Assembly (NCBI GenBank): GCA_031772625.1 | Contig: CM062820.1 | Location: 93,150,421 to 93,214,420, forward strand | Source: Pinus tabuliformis | Lineage: Eukaryota; Streptophyta; Pinopsida; Pinales; Pinaceae | Direction of reading: 5' to 3' | DNA: 64,000 nucleotides | In this document: piece after piece, positions 35,104 through 47,258 of the stretch | How positions within the stretch are numbered: the first letter of the stretch is position 1 | Layout of the letters: the number at the start of each line of letters is the position of its first letter | The notes under the pieces: model-generated | Told to the model about the DNA's origin: nothing | The model's input: only the letters and a program-made list of their open reading frames with translations | Database searches by the model: none | Translations under genes and position numbers: made by a program

Positions 35104-35125
35104 TACCCCCACTGTGAAGGTGTTG
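35104..35125 (-). promoter_or_regulatory. Polypurine tract of the Gypsy element
   Basis: The minus strand reads 'cacagtgggggta' immediately before the LTR. Confidence 0.8.
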
Positions 35126-35161
35126 CATGTCCTCATGCAACCAAAATTTAGTCACCCCTTT

Positions 35162-36814
35162 CTAATCCATATGTTCTGATGCTTCTGCTAGGACATCTAG
35201 CCCTCTTTTCTTCTTCTTTGGTGCTACCACCATTCTTGGTTTCCTTATTAGACACCTGAACTTGAGATTAATCAATGCTCTGCTCAACTTTTTGCACTTT
35301 TTCTTCAGCTTCTTGTTTTTCTTTTGCCATAGTCCTAAATGGAGCATAGTGTTATCATGGATAATCTTATCTACCTTGCTCTGCTCTTTGAGTGCTTCAT
35401 TTTCCTACTTGATATGCCTATTTAGGACTTCTAATTCAAATACCTCCTGTTTCAAGGACTGAACTTGTGCATCTAGTGGCAGAGTGGTGCTTGGACCTGC
35501 AGCTGACTTTTCTAATGATTCCAAGTAGTCATATACTTCTTATTGATTGGGGTCTACTTCAGGTGTCTTTCTTGGACTGAGTTCAAAATCTGGTGGAGGA
35601 GGAGGACTGCTCTCCAACTCTGGCCGAGAAGGGCTTTCATCATGTGTAGGACTGATTTCAATGCTTGGTTGAGGATGAGGTGGACTACGGCCAGCTGGAG
35701 TTTTCTCAGGTGTCTCTCCACCTAAGTCAATGAAGTGGGGCCGTTTTATTTGCGTTTTACTCCCTTTTCCTCTTAACCTTGTGCTTCTCCTTAAGTATGG
35801 TGGACTAGTGCTCTTTTCTTGTATACTCTGTTTTCCTTTTGCCTTTTTCTTTGCTATAGCAGCAGCCTGAAGATGTACTAATCTTTCTGACAGTGGTTGA
35901 TAATCCTCCTCTATGGATTGCTCAGGGGATGGATAGACTTCTTGGATGGTTCTTTTGCCTTTTTCTTTCTTCTGTTTCTTGTCTTTAGCTCTATCTTCTT
36001 CTTTTTTTTGGTCAGTTTCTTGAGTTTCTATAGTGGGGGAGTCTTGGACTGTAGTGTTCTTTTTTCTCCTCCTACTTTTCCTTGGTGTCCTCGGTGTGCT
36101 ACTTTCAGAGGCCTTAGATGGCTCTTGGAAGTAGTTTCTTATCAAAAATTGCTCCCATGTATCTTTGTTTTTCCTTAAGTGGTCTTCAATAAGAATTTTT
36201 ATAAGTCCATGATGGTATAGATGAGGGTCTATATTGCCTATGTGTTTTTGGACTGTAATGCTCATTTTCTTCAAACTCAAGAGCAAGAAATAAGGCAAAT
36301 TAAGAGCCTGATTTTCTAAGAAATTCATCAGCAGTCTAGCATGGTACATATACATCGAACCGAAGCGTCCTTCACAGGTGACAAATTTTTGGATAACTAA
36401 TAGTAGGCTAGCCCATTCTTCCTTTAATGCATGAACAGGGATTCCTTTAGTAAACACGGTAGTGTCCATACCTGGGTTTCTTAGCATGATTCTCCATGCC
36501 TGTTCATCCACGCTTTTATTTTTGAACCATCTTTCACCCTCCTGAGGTAAGCCTGTAGCAGCTGCTACCGTTGTTTCGGTCACTGTAAGCTTCAAATCTC
36601 CAATCTCCACTTTCTGACCATCAAATGACCGTGCAAAAGCCTTGGTTACTTCTTTGTTATAGCCTTTAAACCTTTGAATGAACCGTAACCACTTAGCTTT
36701 CTTTAGTAAATCCTTGGCCTGAGGGTAACCTTCTAAGTATTTTGGTCCTTCTGGCTCTGCCCTGAGTAGTTTTCCCATTTCTTTCCCTGTTTCGAATTTT
36801 GGCTGAGGATACAA
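35162..36814 (-). pseudogene. Extra ORF downstream of pol in the Gypsy element (unknown function)
   Basis: An open frame of 424 codons (36814-35540) starts MYPQPKFETGKEMG. It continues in the same frame past two stops (35540 and near 35413) to 35162, about 550 codons in all. Residues 1-130 contain 'LTVTETTVAAATGLPQEG', which recalls plant-mobile-domain or transposon-associated proteins, but I do not assign it. The middle is basic and Pro/Ser-rich with possible nuclear signals ('RKSRRRKK', 'IAKKKAKGK'). The region after the first stop has a heptad-like pattern ('VQSLKQEVFELEVLNRHIK', then 'ENEALKEQSKVDKI') that predicts a coiled coil, then a Lys-rich tail. It occupies the place of env in Athila-type elements, but no signal peptide or convincing membrane helix is seen. 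It is transcribed in the element's sense, so it belongs to the element. Confidence 0.75.
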
Positions 36815-37935
36815 TTTTTAACAGAGGACAGTAGCTCGATTGCAGGGTTTATGGTAAAAGGTAATGGTTGCAATCGATAACAGGTGACAGGAATGCTTCA
36901 GATTACAGGCAGAATAGAGGATAGACAATGGTGAACGGGTTTACAAACTGAAGTGCGTATATATGAAAGGAAGGTCTTAAATGAAATGGTAAGTGACCGG
37001 TAGTGGAGGCGAGATCTTTTTGAATTAATGGCTGCGTACGGGAGATCACACGTTTTTAATAGATAGCTGCGGAAAATACGGTGAAGAAGAGCCGTAAGGA
37101 GATTGGTCACATCTCATGTGCGCAGGTGGCAAATGAAGTGCAATTAACTTGAGTTTAAACCCGAAAAACCCATCATGAGACCGTTAAGAAATGAATGCTT
37201 GGTGTATGGAGTAATGTCGTGGAATAGGAGTGGTAATAGAGCTATCATATCGAATCATTGCACATAGTAGAACTTTTCATGGTTTGATAACTATGCATAA
37301 TCATGACTTTAATTGTTATTTGATAAAAAATTTTGCTCGTACCTTTGGAAACTTTGTCATTTCTTGCCCATAGCTTTTAGCCAACTGTTCTTTCTTGATA
37401 TCTTTGAGATGCTCCATGTCTTCATGGTATTTTCTCACTTACACCTGCATTTTCATGATTTCTGTACTAACATTTTGACTGTGTATTTGAAAAACAAAGT
37501 GATGGTGGCTGCGGAAATCGTTTCTGGCTGCAGAAACTTCTTCTGGCTGCGGAAACTGCTTCCAATTGCGGAAACTGGGATAACACCCACTTATCTGAAC
37601 AAATGTGGTTAGAAAAGAACTAACTGAGTGGAAATAGTTCTGAAAGGAACTTTTATTGATGAAATGAGAATGAAATGAGTGGAATGGAATGAAAATGAAG
37701 CGGAGTGAAGTGAAGAGAAAATGTGAATGAGATGGAGGTGAAGTGAAATGGCAAATGAGGTGGAGTGAAGATGGAAAGAGAAGGAGAGGAGATTTGTTTT
37801 AGAAAATATAGAGTGTCAAGTGTCCTTGATTTTCACTCCATATTTTCTGTATAAGACTGCCAATATATGATTGGTTTTCAGGCTTACACAATTTTGTTTT
37901 GTTTTTTTTTTTTTTTTAACTGAAAGAATAAAAGG
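36815..37935. other. Spacer between pol and the extra ORF of the Gypsy element
   Basis: About 1.1 kb without a supported gene. It holds a ~20-bp imperfect repeat 'tggctgcggaaact' in four copies (37505-37580), also found in the LTR, and a plus-strand purine-rich tract (37655-37790) of 'gaaatga', 'ggagtgaa' words. If the extra ORF is made from a spliced or subgenomic RNA, an acceptor site would lie here; I cannot pick one. Confidence 0.6.
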
Positions 37936-40900
37936 CTAGGCTGGTGGGGAAGAAGGATTCTTCTCCACCAGCCTTATTGCAGAATTCTCTTGGAAAATCT
38001 TGACAAATTTTTCTTTTGAGAGTGGCTTATGATGAATTTTCAATCGGTGGCCATTCACAAGAAAAGAAATCTGAAATTCATCAATGGTCTTGACTCTTAC
38101 TGCTCCATTATTAAAGACTTTGTCAATTTCATATGGCCCAAGCCAATGGGTCTGAAATTTACCTTTAAAGTCTTTGAACTTGGAATCAAACAGTAATGCC
38201 CAATCTCCCTCTTGAAACTTTCTCTCTTTGATGTATCTCTCATGCCATTTAGCTCTTTGATGTTGAACTAGATCAGTCTTTAAAATTGCTTCTTGTCTGA
38301 TTTCATCTAGCTCATTCAGCTGATCCATTCTGTGCTTTTGGGCTTCTGATAGATTCATCCCCAACTAGACTGCCATCTTGAAAGTCTTGACTTGAAACTC
38401 AATGGGGAGCAGGACTTTTTTCCCATAAACAAGTTCATAGGGAGAATGTCCTATTGTATTCTTTCATGTAGTTCTGTAGGCCCATAAGGCTTCAGGAAGC
38501 CTTTCTGCCCAATCTTTTCTGTGGAAATGAATAGTTTTGGTGATGATGCTTTCAAGAACTTTGTTTGTAGACTCCACCTGGCCATTTGCTTGCGGATGGT
38601 AAGGAGTAGATTTTCTGTGCTTGATTTTGTATTCTTCCATCAGCTTCTCCATCAAGTTAGATGTAAATTGACTTCCCTGATCTGTCACAATTTCTCTTGG
38701 GACACCAAAACGAGTAAAAATATCCTCAAAAAGAAATTGAACAACTGAAATTTCAGTGGCAAAAGGCAATGCTTTAGCTTCTACCCATTTAGTGACATAA
38801 TCAGTGCATACCAATATATACTTTTTCTGTTTAGATGGTGGATTAATAGGTCCAATGAAATCTAAAGCCCATTTTTCAAAGGGTTCGATGAGTACCTGTA
38901 GTTGTAATGGCATTTCATTTGAAAGAGTCGGTCTCCCAACTCTTTGGAAGCTGTCACACCTTCTGACATATTGTTTTGCATCTTTGAAAAGGGAAGGCCA
39001 ATAATATCCTAAAGAAAGGATTTTATAGGCCGTCCTTTTGTCAGCAAAGTGTCCACTGCATGGTTCATCATGACATGCCTTGAGGATGTCAGGCATTTCA
39101 TCTTCCCGAACACATCTTCTGATCACACAATCTAGCCCTGTTTTAAACAATTCATTAGAAATCCATGAATAACTTGATATCTCCTGAATAATTTTTCCTT
39201 TTTCACCAGGAAATAGATGTGGAGGTAGCTTTCCTGTAGCCAAATAGTTAGCAATATCTACATACCAAGGAGTCTTAGTAGTTATTGCAAATAAATACTC
39301 ATCTGGGAACTTATCCTTTACAGGAGAATCTTCATTAGTATTTTGGATTCTAGACAAGAAATCAGCTACTGTATTTTGTTTCCCTGGTCTATCCAACACA
39401 GTAATATTGAATTCTTGTAAAAGTAAGAGCCATCTTGTAACTCTGCCATTAGTAACAGATTTATTCATGAGATATCTAATTGCAGAATGATCAATATGGA
39501 CAAAAGTTTCATAGCCAGTTATATAGTGTCTAAACTTATTGATTGCATGAACAACAGCTAAGAACTCTTTCTCAGTCACAATATAGTTTAACTCAGTGGG
39601 AGTCAAATTTTTACTGGTGTAGTAAATGGCATAAGGAACTAAATCCTTTTGTCCCAACATAGCTCCTAGAGCTGTATCTGAAGCATCTGTGGAAATATGG
39701 AAAGGAAGTTTCCAATTTGGCCCTCTCAAAATGGGTGCTTCAGATATTCTTGTTTTCAAAGTTTCAAATGCAGATTTACAATCAGGATCCAATTTGAATT
39801 CACAGTCTTTTGTAAGTAATTTGAAGAGTGGAGATGCTATTTTGGTGAAGTTTTCAATAAATCTTCTATAGTATCCAGTAAATCCAATAAAACTTCTAAC
39901 ATCTTTTTGACAATTTGGAATAGGCAACTTGGAGATGACTTCAACTTTTGATCTGTCAACTTTAATCCCATCCCCTGAAATATGATGTCCTAAAACAATC
40001 CCTTCAGTAAACATCATAAAGCATTTTTCATGACTTAATGATAGGTTTGTTTCTTTACATCTTATAAGGACTTTTTCCAAATTCTCTAATGCCTCTTCAA
40101 ACGAATTACCATAAACTGTAAAATCATCCATATAAACCTCTACACAATCATGGATTAGATAAGAAAAGATTCCTAGTACTGCCATTTGAAATGTTGTGGG
40201 TGCATTACATAATCCAAAAGGAAGTACTCGGTAAGAAAAAGTTCCCCATGGACAGGTAAATGTGGTCTTGTCCTGATCTTCAGGTGCTACCTGAATATGA
40301 TTGTAGCCACTAAAACCATCCAAAAATGAAAAATACTTTTTGCCTGCTAAAGTATCTAATACCTGATCGATAAAGGGTAAAGGAAAGTGATCCTTCAAAG
40401 TTGCTTTGTTCAATTCCCTGTAATCAATGCATACCCTCCATTTACCATTCTTTTTAGGTACTATAACCAAAGGAGAAACCCATCGGCTATCTGAAATTGG
40501 ATAAATGAAGTTTACATTAAGTAACTTTTGGAGCTCTTCTTTCACTATCTCCCTAAGGTTTGGATTGTCTGATTGGTCTACTGTTTTCCTCAATGTAGAT
40601 GTGATGAATGCAAGTCTTAGGGTCAATACCTTTCATATCAGTATATTCCCACGCAAATGCAGTAGAATGTTTTTGCAAGATTTTGGTTAGTTCTTCCTGT
40701 TGTGATCTTTCCAATTTTTTGTTGATATTCAATGTTTTTCCTGGAAAGATCTCAATGGCGGAACTACCAAACTCTTCCATAGAGAAAAGAGACATTTGTC
40801 TAGATGATAAATACTCAATGTCAGAATCTAACTGAAATTGTGTGTGGTCATATTCTGAAGATGTTTCAAAGTTTTCTAATGTGTTCAGAATTTGACTATC

Positions 40901-41614
40901 TTCACTAACTTCAGAAATGGTAAAGACAGGTTGTATAGTATCTTCATCATCAATCCACTCATTATCTCCTATTTCTGTAATTGCTTTTGCTGGAGGATAC
41001 AGGTTGAATTTCTCTGTCGAATTACCATCAGAAATATACATATCCCCAGACCTACAACTGATGAAAGCATCGGCTGTGGCTAGCCAAGGTCTTCCTAAAA
41101 TGAGAGGGTGTCCTCCTAAATTACTCTTGGGGGTTAAAATCATAAAATCTATTGGATATTCCAAAGAGTCTAAGGAGACTGAAATGTATTCTAATACACC
41201 ATCTGGTTTAATAATTGATCGATCTGCAAGTTGCAGTAAAGTAGGTGTAAAGAGAAGATTAGGAAGTTTCAGTTGTTCCATAGTCTGTCTACTCATAATG
41301 TTGATAGAAGCCCCTAAATCAATCAAAGTATTTGGAATTTCAACCCCATTGATATGTGTTTTGACAATTGGACTACCGAGATCTACATATTTCTGCATAG
41401 TAATTTTTCCCATCACGATGTCTGCAATTTTCCCTACCAGGTGGATTCTTCTTGTGTCTCTAGGTTTCCTTCCTGGTCTTTTAAGACTCAACTCCTTTAT
41501 TGTTTTTGCTAGAATAGGAATCTCTCTAATGTCTTGTAACAAGGGAATCTTGATACAGACATTCTTCAATTCATCTAGAAAATCATAGTCAGGCAACAAG
41601 ATTTGTTTTTCCAC
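37936..41614 (-). pseudogene. Gypsy protease-RT-RNase H-integrase, near intact but broken
   Basis: The frame enters from gag across the stop at 41711. Protease has 'NTLIDLGASINIMS' (about 41340-41300) and 'HPLILGRPWLATADAFI'. A frameshift lies near 40560-40610 at the start of RT. RT then reads 'WRVCIDYRELNKATLKDHF', 'FLDGFSGYNHIQVAPEDQ' and the catalytic 'VEVYMDDFTVYG'. RNase H has 'FHISTDASDTALGAMLGQK' and 'YIVTEKEFLAVVHAI'. Integrase has 'CHDEPCSGHFADKRTAY', a zinc site with one Cys lost ('RRCDSFQR'), 'WALDFIGP', 'VTDQGSQF' and 'ANGQVESTNKVLE', the D, D, E residues. Stops at 38464 (after YRTT) and near 38365 interrupt its C-terminal part, which ends 'ISFLVNGHRLKIHHKPL' at 37936. No chromodomain follows. 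Confidence 0.92.
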
Positions 41615-41710
41615 CCCTTTGTCAATTTGTAATCTTTCAGGAAAAGGAGGTGTGGATGAATATGTAGGTTGCTCAACTATAGGAGTTGTGGGGGTTAGCT
41701 CTTTTTCTTT

Positions 41711-43657
41711 TTATTTCTGAGTGTTTGGGTTTTGAAGAGATGCTTCAGAACCCTTATTGGCTTCAAGAGAATCTTCCTCAGAAATGCTTTGATTTTGGGC
41801 ATCTATAGAAGGTTTATCTAAAACTCTACCAAATCTGAGTTGTACATCATTGAGAGGAACAATCATATAGGTAGGAAATTGTTGACCTTCTACCATGTAA
41901 GCATTTTGAGGGTTTTTATTATTGGGGTTTGGCAATGGCTGAGAAGGAAGTTGATCTGACTTCTGTTGGAATGGAAGCAAGAGTTGAGAATTTGGGTTTT
42001 GTTGAGACGGTTGTTGTTGTTGAAATGGCAATGATAGTTGTGGGTTTTGATTTGGAAGTTGTGGAGCTTGTTGGTTTTGAAAAGATGGAGGATATTGATA
42101 AAATTGAGCAAATCTCCCATAAGGATTTTGCATGCCTTGTACCCATGATTGAAAAGAATTTTGAGGTTGGGACCAAGGTTGTTGCCAAGGATTCCAATTT
42201 GGTGGGGTTTGAAAGTTCATAGAGTTATTAAACCCTTGGTTTTGTTGCCCCTGCCAAGGTCTCCTTGCAACAAAATAGAGAGACTCAATTGTATTTGGAT
42301 CTTCTTGGAAGACAGCTTTGAGCCCAGGAATTGAAGGACAATCCTTGGTCTCATGATTCTCTGAACAAATCGCACATGTTTCTACAACTTTTGCATCCAA
42401 GGGACATTCCCTGAGAGCATGTTTTTTTCTACATTTTGGGCAAAATATGGCTAAAGCCTCAACTTCTGCTTTCTGCTTATTGTGGATCTTAAGAGTGTCT
42501 AGTTGCTCACTAAGACTCCCTAAGATATCAGTTTTGAATTCATCAAGCATATTGCCAATCTCAGCCCTACTTACTGATCCAGTTGCAGATTTGTTTGCTC
42601 TGATGAGAGAAGGATCTCTAGGCCCTTTTCCAGTTTTAGATTTTCCTCTTGAGAGATGGACACACAACTCTGCTATATCATGAAGTGGAAGTTGAGATAT
42701 GTCTCCTTTTCCCATCATGTTCAAAATATCTATCCATTAATCTCTAATGGATTTTAATAGAAGGGATTTCAAGGTTTCCTCATCTAAGCTACTCATTTTT
42801 GCTCTTTTCAGATTGTATTGGAATCTTTCAAGTAAATCCTCCAAGTTTTCATCTTCTCTTTGTACCATTTTAAATACTTCATCCTTGTGGTTGGTAGGCA
42901 TACAATAATCCATGTATCTATCCAGAAATGTTTGTTTCATATCATTCCAAGTCCTAATGGATTGAGTGAGTAATCCCATGAACCATTTCAAAGCAGCTCC
43001 TTTCAATGTTGAAGGAAACAGTTTGAGTTTTTGAGAGTCTTCCAGATAATCATAGGTTCGACACACGACCTCAAACTCAAATAGAAATGTTTCAGGATCT
43101 TCATTTCTTAACCCATGAAAGTTTGGGAGGATAGATGGTGAAATATTTTTCATTTTTGCCCGAGAATCCTCATCGACTATAGGAAATCCAAATGAGTTAT
43201 CTCCATCCCTATTTCCCCCATTGTTACCTCTACCTCCTCCCCCTCCTCTACCTCTACCTCTACCAAATCCGTTAACTCCCTCTTCTTTCATGGTAGTTTT
43301 CTCAGAGATTTCAGAGTCCTCTGGTTCCTCTACTAATGGCGAACGAGGAGGAATTTCTCCCTCTTCTTCCTCAGATGATTCTACTTCTTCAATTACAATG
43401 TGTCTCCCTGTAGAAGAAAAGAAAGGATCTTTTCCTAATTCAGATTCGATGGATGGTGAGGAAGAGTCTCCTAACTCAACTACTGCCTCTTGAATTCCAG
43501 GAATCCTAGGGCTAGGAGTGTAGGTTGGAGATGATGGAGGTGTCTCTTGTCTATTCCTTGAGGTAGAAGGAGTTGTGAAAATCGAACTCTTGGCTCTGGC
43601 TAAAAACCTTCCCCTAGAATCTCTTGCTCTATGCATATCATTTTTATTTTTCTTCAA
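41711..43657 (-). pseudogene. Gypsy gag with two zinc knuckles
   Basis: The start MKKNKNDMHRARDSRGRF at 43657 is the first good ATG after the primer binding site. An acidic, Ser-rich N-terminus and a Gly/Arg stretch ('GRGRGRGGGGGRG') precede the retrotransposon gag domain: 'LPNFHGLRNEDPETFLFEF', 'LKGAALKWFMGLL' and 'FKMVQREDENLEDLLERFQ'. A TAA at 42737 interrupts the frame. It continues to two zinc knuckles ('CPKCRKKHALREC' and 'CAICSENHETKDC') and a Gln/Pro/Asn-rich tail. A second TAA at 41711 separates it from protease in the same frame, where a fused gag-pol would normally read through. Gag forms the particle and its knuckles bind RNA. Confidence 0.92.
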
Positions 43658-43865
43658 GTCAGGCTAATAATTCTCTTTCTGATCTTCCAGGTCACTCTAG
43701 GTGCAAGAAGAGAGCATACTCAAGAAACTATTAAACCAATAACTTTCTCTTTTCTGATCCTCCAGATCACACTAAGTGCAAGAGGAGAGCATACTTTGAG
43801 AGGTTATCAATTTTCCTTCCTTGAATTTTTTTTTTTTTTTAAGAAATTGGCTACCTAGTTTCACT
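43658..43865. other. 5' leader of the Gypsy element
   Basis: About 210 bases between the primer binding site and gag on the minus strand. A ~70-bp segment around 'cagatcacactaagtgcaag' is duplicated (about 43680-43730 and 43755-43800). A packaging signal would be expected here but cannot be recognised. Confidence 0.6.
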
Positions 43866-43883
43866 TCCCCGGCAACGACGCCA
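43866..43883 (-). promoter_or_regulatory. Primer binding site of the Gypsy element
   Basis: The minus strand reads TGGCGTCGTTGCCGGGGA, three bases from the LTR. This differs from the initiator-Met site used by the other elements here and resembles the tRNA-Asp type site reported for Athila-group Gypsy elements. Confidence 0.85.
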
Positions 43884-43886
43884 AAA

Positions 43887-45832
43887 TGTTTGGTCAATTT
43901 AGTGTGTTCTAAATTGCTGATTAAAATGTCAATCCAGGATTCGTAAACTGATGAAATGAAGTGTACTATATGTACAAGATAACCATTTTCTTAGCCTTTT
44001 TGTCGTTTTTGAGTTTTTTTAGTTTGTTTTAGGATTTATCTTTTATGGATTCCCTAGTGTGTGTGATGGCGAAAATGAAAGTTAAGTATGGATGGTAATG
44101 GTGATTTCTACAGTGATTTTCCAAACTTAAAAGTGTTCAAAAAGAAAGCTCTAAACTAACTGTAATGAAATCAATTCTTAAGAGGAAGTAAATGTATCAA
44201 ACAGTGAACTAATGACAATGGCCCAGTATCCTTGCTGCTGTATGAAAAAGAAAGTAAAAACTGAACTTAAAGAAACTAAAATACTGAAAGCAAAGCAACT
44301 AATTCACACTACTTAAACCCTTATGATCCTTTACCCTTCAACTTAATCTGCCTTATGGGAAGCAATCATGAACAAGTTAAGCAATATGACATCTAAATTG
44401 CAGGAAATTAAATTGCATAAAGGAAACTAATCACACTACTTCAACTCTTCTGATCCTTTACCCTTCAACTCAATCTGCCTTATGGGAAGCAATCATGAAC
44501 AAGTTAAGCAATATGATATCTAAATTGCAGGAAATTAAATTGCATAAAGGAAACTAATCACACTACTTCAACTCTTCTGATCCTTTACCCTTTAACTCAA
44601 TCTGCCTTATGGGAAGCAATCATGAACAAGTTAAGCAATATGATATCTAAATTGCAAGAAATTAAATTAAACCATACTACTATAAGTAATATTCTGATTC
44701 CTTACTAATAGAGTCACTTGACTATAGAAAGAAACCATAAACAAATGAGTAGTATGATGTCTAAGTAGCAGAAAAATAAATAAGCAAAACACAAATTGAA
44801 AAATGACAGTTCTGGAATTAAACTTCAGAAAATGAAAATTAGCAGGAAGGACAAGATGATCTCATATGTCAGTAGTTATCTAAAAAAATATGTAAATCTG
44901 CCCGGGCTACCTACAACAAAACCTGTAAAAGAAGCATTGATCAGCTAACAGTTAGAAAAGAAACATAAAGGAAATATAGACAACAATGATCATTAGAACA
45001 ACACACTATATATACAAGCAATGATTGAAAGAAAATAGTAAATGAAAGCAAGTAGAAACTATACAAGGCTCTGGTGTACAGGGGCCCTTTGCAACCTCGG
45101 CCAGTGAATCACTTAGTCACAAATCCGATTCAGAAAAACTGTCTTCTCATGTATTCAAAATAAAATGCAGTACAATGGGTGACAATAGTCGAAATTACAA
45201 TATGAAAGCTAATCCTTCAGCGTATATCAACGCATTATTTATAAGAAAAAGATGCTGCAACTAATTCCTAGATTTACGCTGCTAAAAGACACGTAAATCC
45301 CTTGAGCTGAGATCTAGCGTGGTGGTCATGAATTCATAGAGTGATGGCTGCTTGGTTTAGTTCACGGGCTGCTCTCCAGGTGTGCCAATACCTCCGAAAA
45401 CTAAGGATCATGCCCCGCAAACCTTCACGTGGGCAAAATGGAGCCATGCCACCGCGAAATTCTTCATTTGGCCCTTCCTTTGACCATCGTTGACCGCGAC
45501 TGTTTATGAATGATTTGGCTGATCTGAGGGGACACACCCTATGTACACGTCACGTGCAGCTTACCCATGTGGCTGGTTTCTCCATCGAACACCTGTAGCA
45601 TCGCCTTTAACAAAATGGCTGCGGAAACTTGGGCTGGCTGCGGAAAGTGACAAGTTTCCGCAGCTGCTTGAACAAAAATCTAAATCAAACAACAATCATA
45701 AGCATAGTTAGGAAACCATTCCATAAGTTCTTTTTAAACTATTATGCAACGATTTGGCAGCTTGGTGGACGAAGTAAATGGAAAAAGAAGGCTGAAAGGG
45801 TATATAGGGAAGTGCAGGTTTGGGACTCAACA
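43887..45832 (-). repeat. LTR of the Gypsy element (5' LTR in element sense)
   Basis: 1946 bp, exactly the length of its partner, followed by CAGTC. It shows scattered substitutions relative to 33158-35103, many of them transitions, such as 'gacgaagtg' against 'gatgaaatg'. Confidence 0.95.
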
Positions 45833-47258
45833 CAGTCATTTCAAATTCTTCTTTCATGACTGTTTTGAAATTTTCAATAAGATAATCATCATTACCTGTG
45901 AGAATAACCTCATCAACATATAACACAACAATTAGTATTTTACCACCCTTTTCTTTGATGTAGAGGGTGGGTTCTCCCTTACACTTTTCAAATCCATTTT
46001 CCAGTAGATAGGAATCTATCCTACTGTACCACGCTTTTGGTGCTTGCTTCAGCCCATAAAGAGCTTTCTTCAATCTGCACACTTTGTGCTCTTGGCCTTT
46101 CTTTTCATAGCCTAGAGGTTGTTCAATGTACATCTCTTCCATTAACACTCCATTTAGGAATGCTGACTTCACGTCCATTTGGTAAACTTTCCACTTGTTT
46201 TGTGCTACTATGGACAACACTGCTCTCACTGTTTCCATTCTAGCAACCGGTGCAAAAGTTTCCTCATAGTCTCTCCCATACTACTGCTTATATCCTTTGA
46301 CAACAAGTCTTGCCTTGTGTCTTTCTATTTTGCCTTTAGCATTACTCTTGGTCTTATAGACCAATTTTACTCCAATGACTTCTTTTCCTTTTGGTAGTTC
46401 AACTAAATCTCATGTCTTGTTTCTTTCTATGGCATTGATCTCCTCATCCATAGCTTCTATCCATTTCCTATCCTTAATTGCTTCTTCGAAATGAACAGGG
46501 TCATCAACATGACAATATAAAGCAAACAAAGAGTTCATACCTTCATTTGTTGCCTCTTGTTCATAAATATCACTTAAATTTCTGAACTTCTTACTTCTTT
46601 CATTTGGTGTACAAGTGCTTGAAGAAGCCCTTGCATTTCTTCCTTGTGGTGTGCTTGGAGAAGCACTTTCATTTCTCCTCAATGGTGTCTCTTGCTGCCC
46701 TTGTGTTGGTGCTACTGTTTGGGGATGTATTTCAGCCATCTCCTCATCATCTTCATCATGTGACAAAGAGTTTTTAACATTCACTATTTTCTCTATGCTT
46801 CCATCCCAAGCTTCCTCCTCAATGAACTGAACATCTCTACTCAAAATAAGCTTCTTGGTGGATGGGTTATACAATCTATAAGCTTTGGATTCCTCACTGT
46901 ATCCAATGAAAATACATTTCTCCCCTTTGTTTTCCAACGTCTCCTTTAGTTGATCTGGAATGTGTGCATAAGCCACACATCCAAAAACTTTCATGTGGGT
47001 GACTCCTTGCTTTGTCCCACTCCATGCTTCTTCCGGCACTCTGTTCATGACTGTTTTTGTAGGGAATCTATTCAAAATGCACGCTGCACAATGTACAACT
47101 TCAGCCCAATAATCATTTGGCAAATGCTTTGCCTTTAACATACTCCTTGCCATATCCATGATTGTCCTATTCTTCCTTTCGGCAACTCCATTTTGCTGCA
47201 GAGTGTACCTAGTGCTAAACTGCTTATGAATTCCATTTTCTCTACAAAAACGTAGAAA
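45833..47258 (-). pseudogene. Copia pol, middle part (end of integrase and start of RT)
   Basis: This is the same frame as the upstream gag-pol. It runs from 'GVAERKNRTIMDMARSMLK' (the integrase Glu) through 'MKVFGCVAYAHIPDQ' and an acidic linker to RT: 'YKTKSNAKGKIERHKARLV', 'QMDVKSAFLNGVLMEEMY' and 'LKKALYGLKQAPKAWYSRI'. The catalytic box reads YVDE (45909-45920) instead of YVDD, which should impair the enzyme. Stops occur at 46410 (in place of Trp before 'DLVELPKGKE') and near 46280 (after 'VKGYKQ'). The frame ends at the nested Gypsy element, at 'EEFEMT'. Confidence 0.9.

Larger units (their letters stand above)
33158..45832 (-). mobile_element. Ty3/Gypsy retrotransposon (Athila/Tat-like), 12.7 kb, nested in Copia
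   Basis: The LTRs, 33158-35103 and 43887-45832, are both 1946 bp, TG...CA, flanked by CAGTC (33153-33157, 45833-45837). Minus-strand order is gag with two zinc knuckles, protease, RT, RNase H, integrase without a chromodomain, then a third ORF. The primer binding site TGGCGTCGTTGCCGGGGA is of the type I associate with Athila-group elements, and domain order and the lack of a chromodomain agree. The two LTRs differ at roughly 2% by eye. Five stops and one frameshift in the coding regions make this copy defective despite intact ends. Confidence 0.95.

Noticed and set aside
40917..41588. 223-codon plus-strand open frame
   Set aside because: It is antisense to the well-supported Gypsy protease on the minus strand and is a shadow of that gene's codon pattern.
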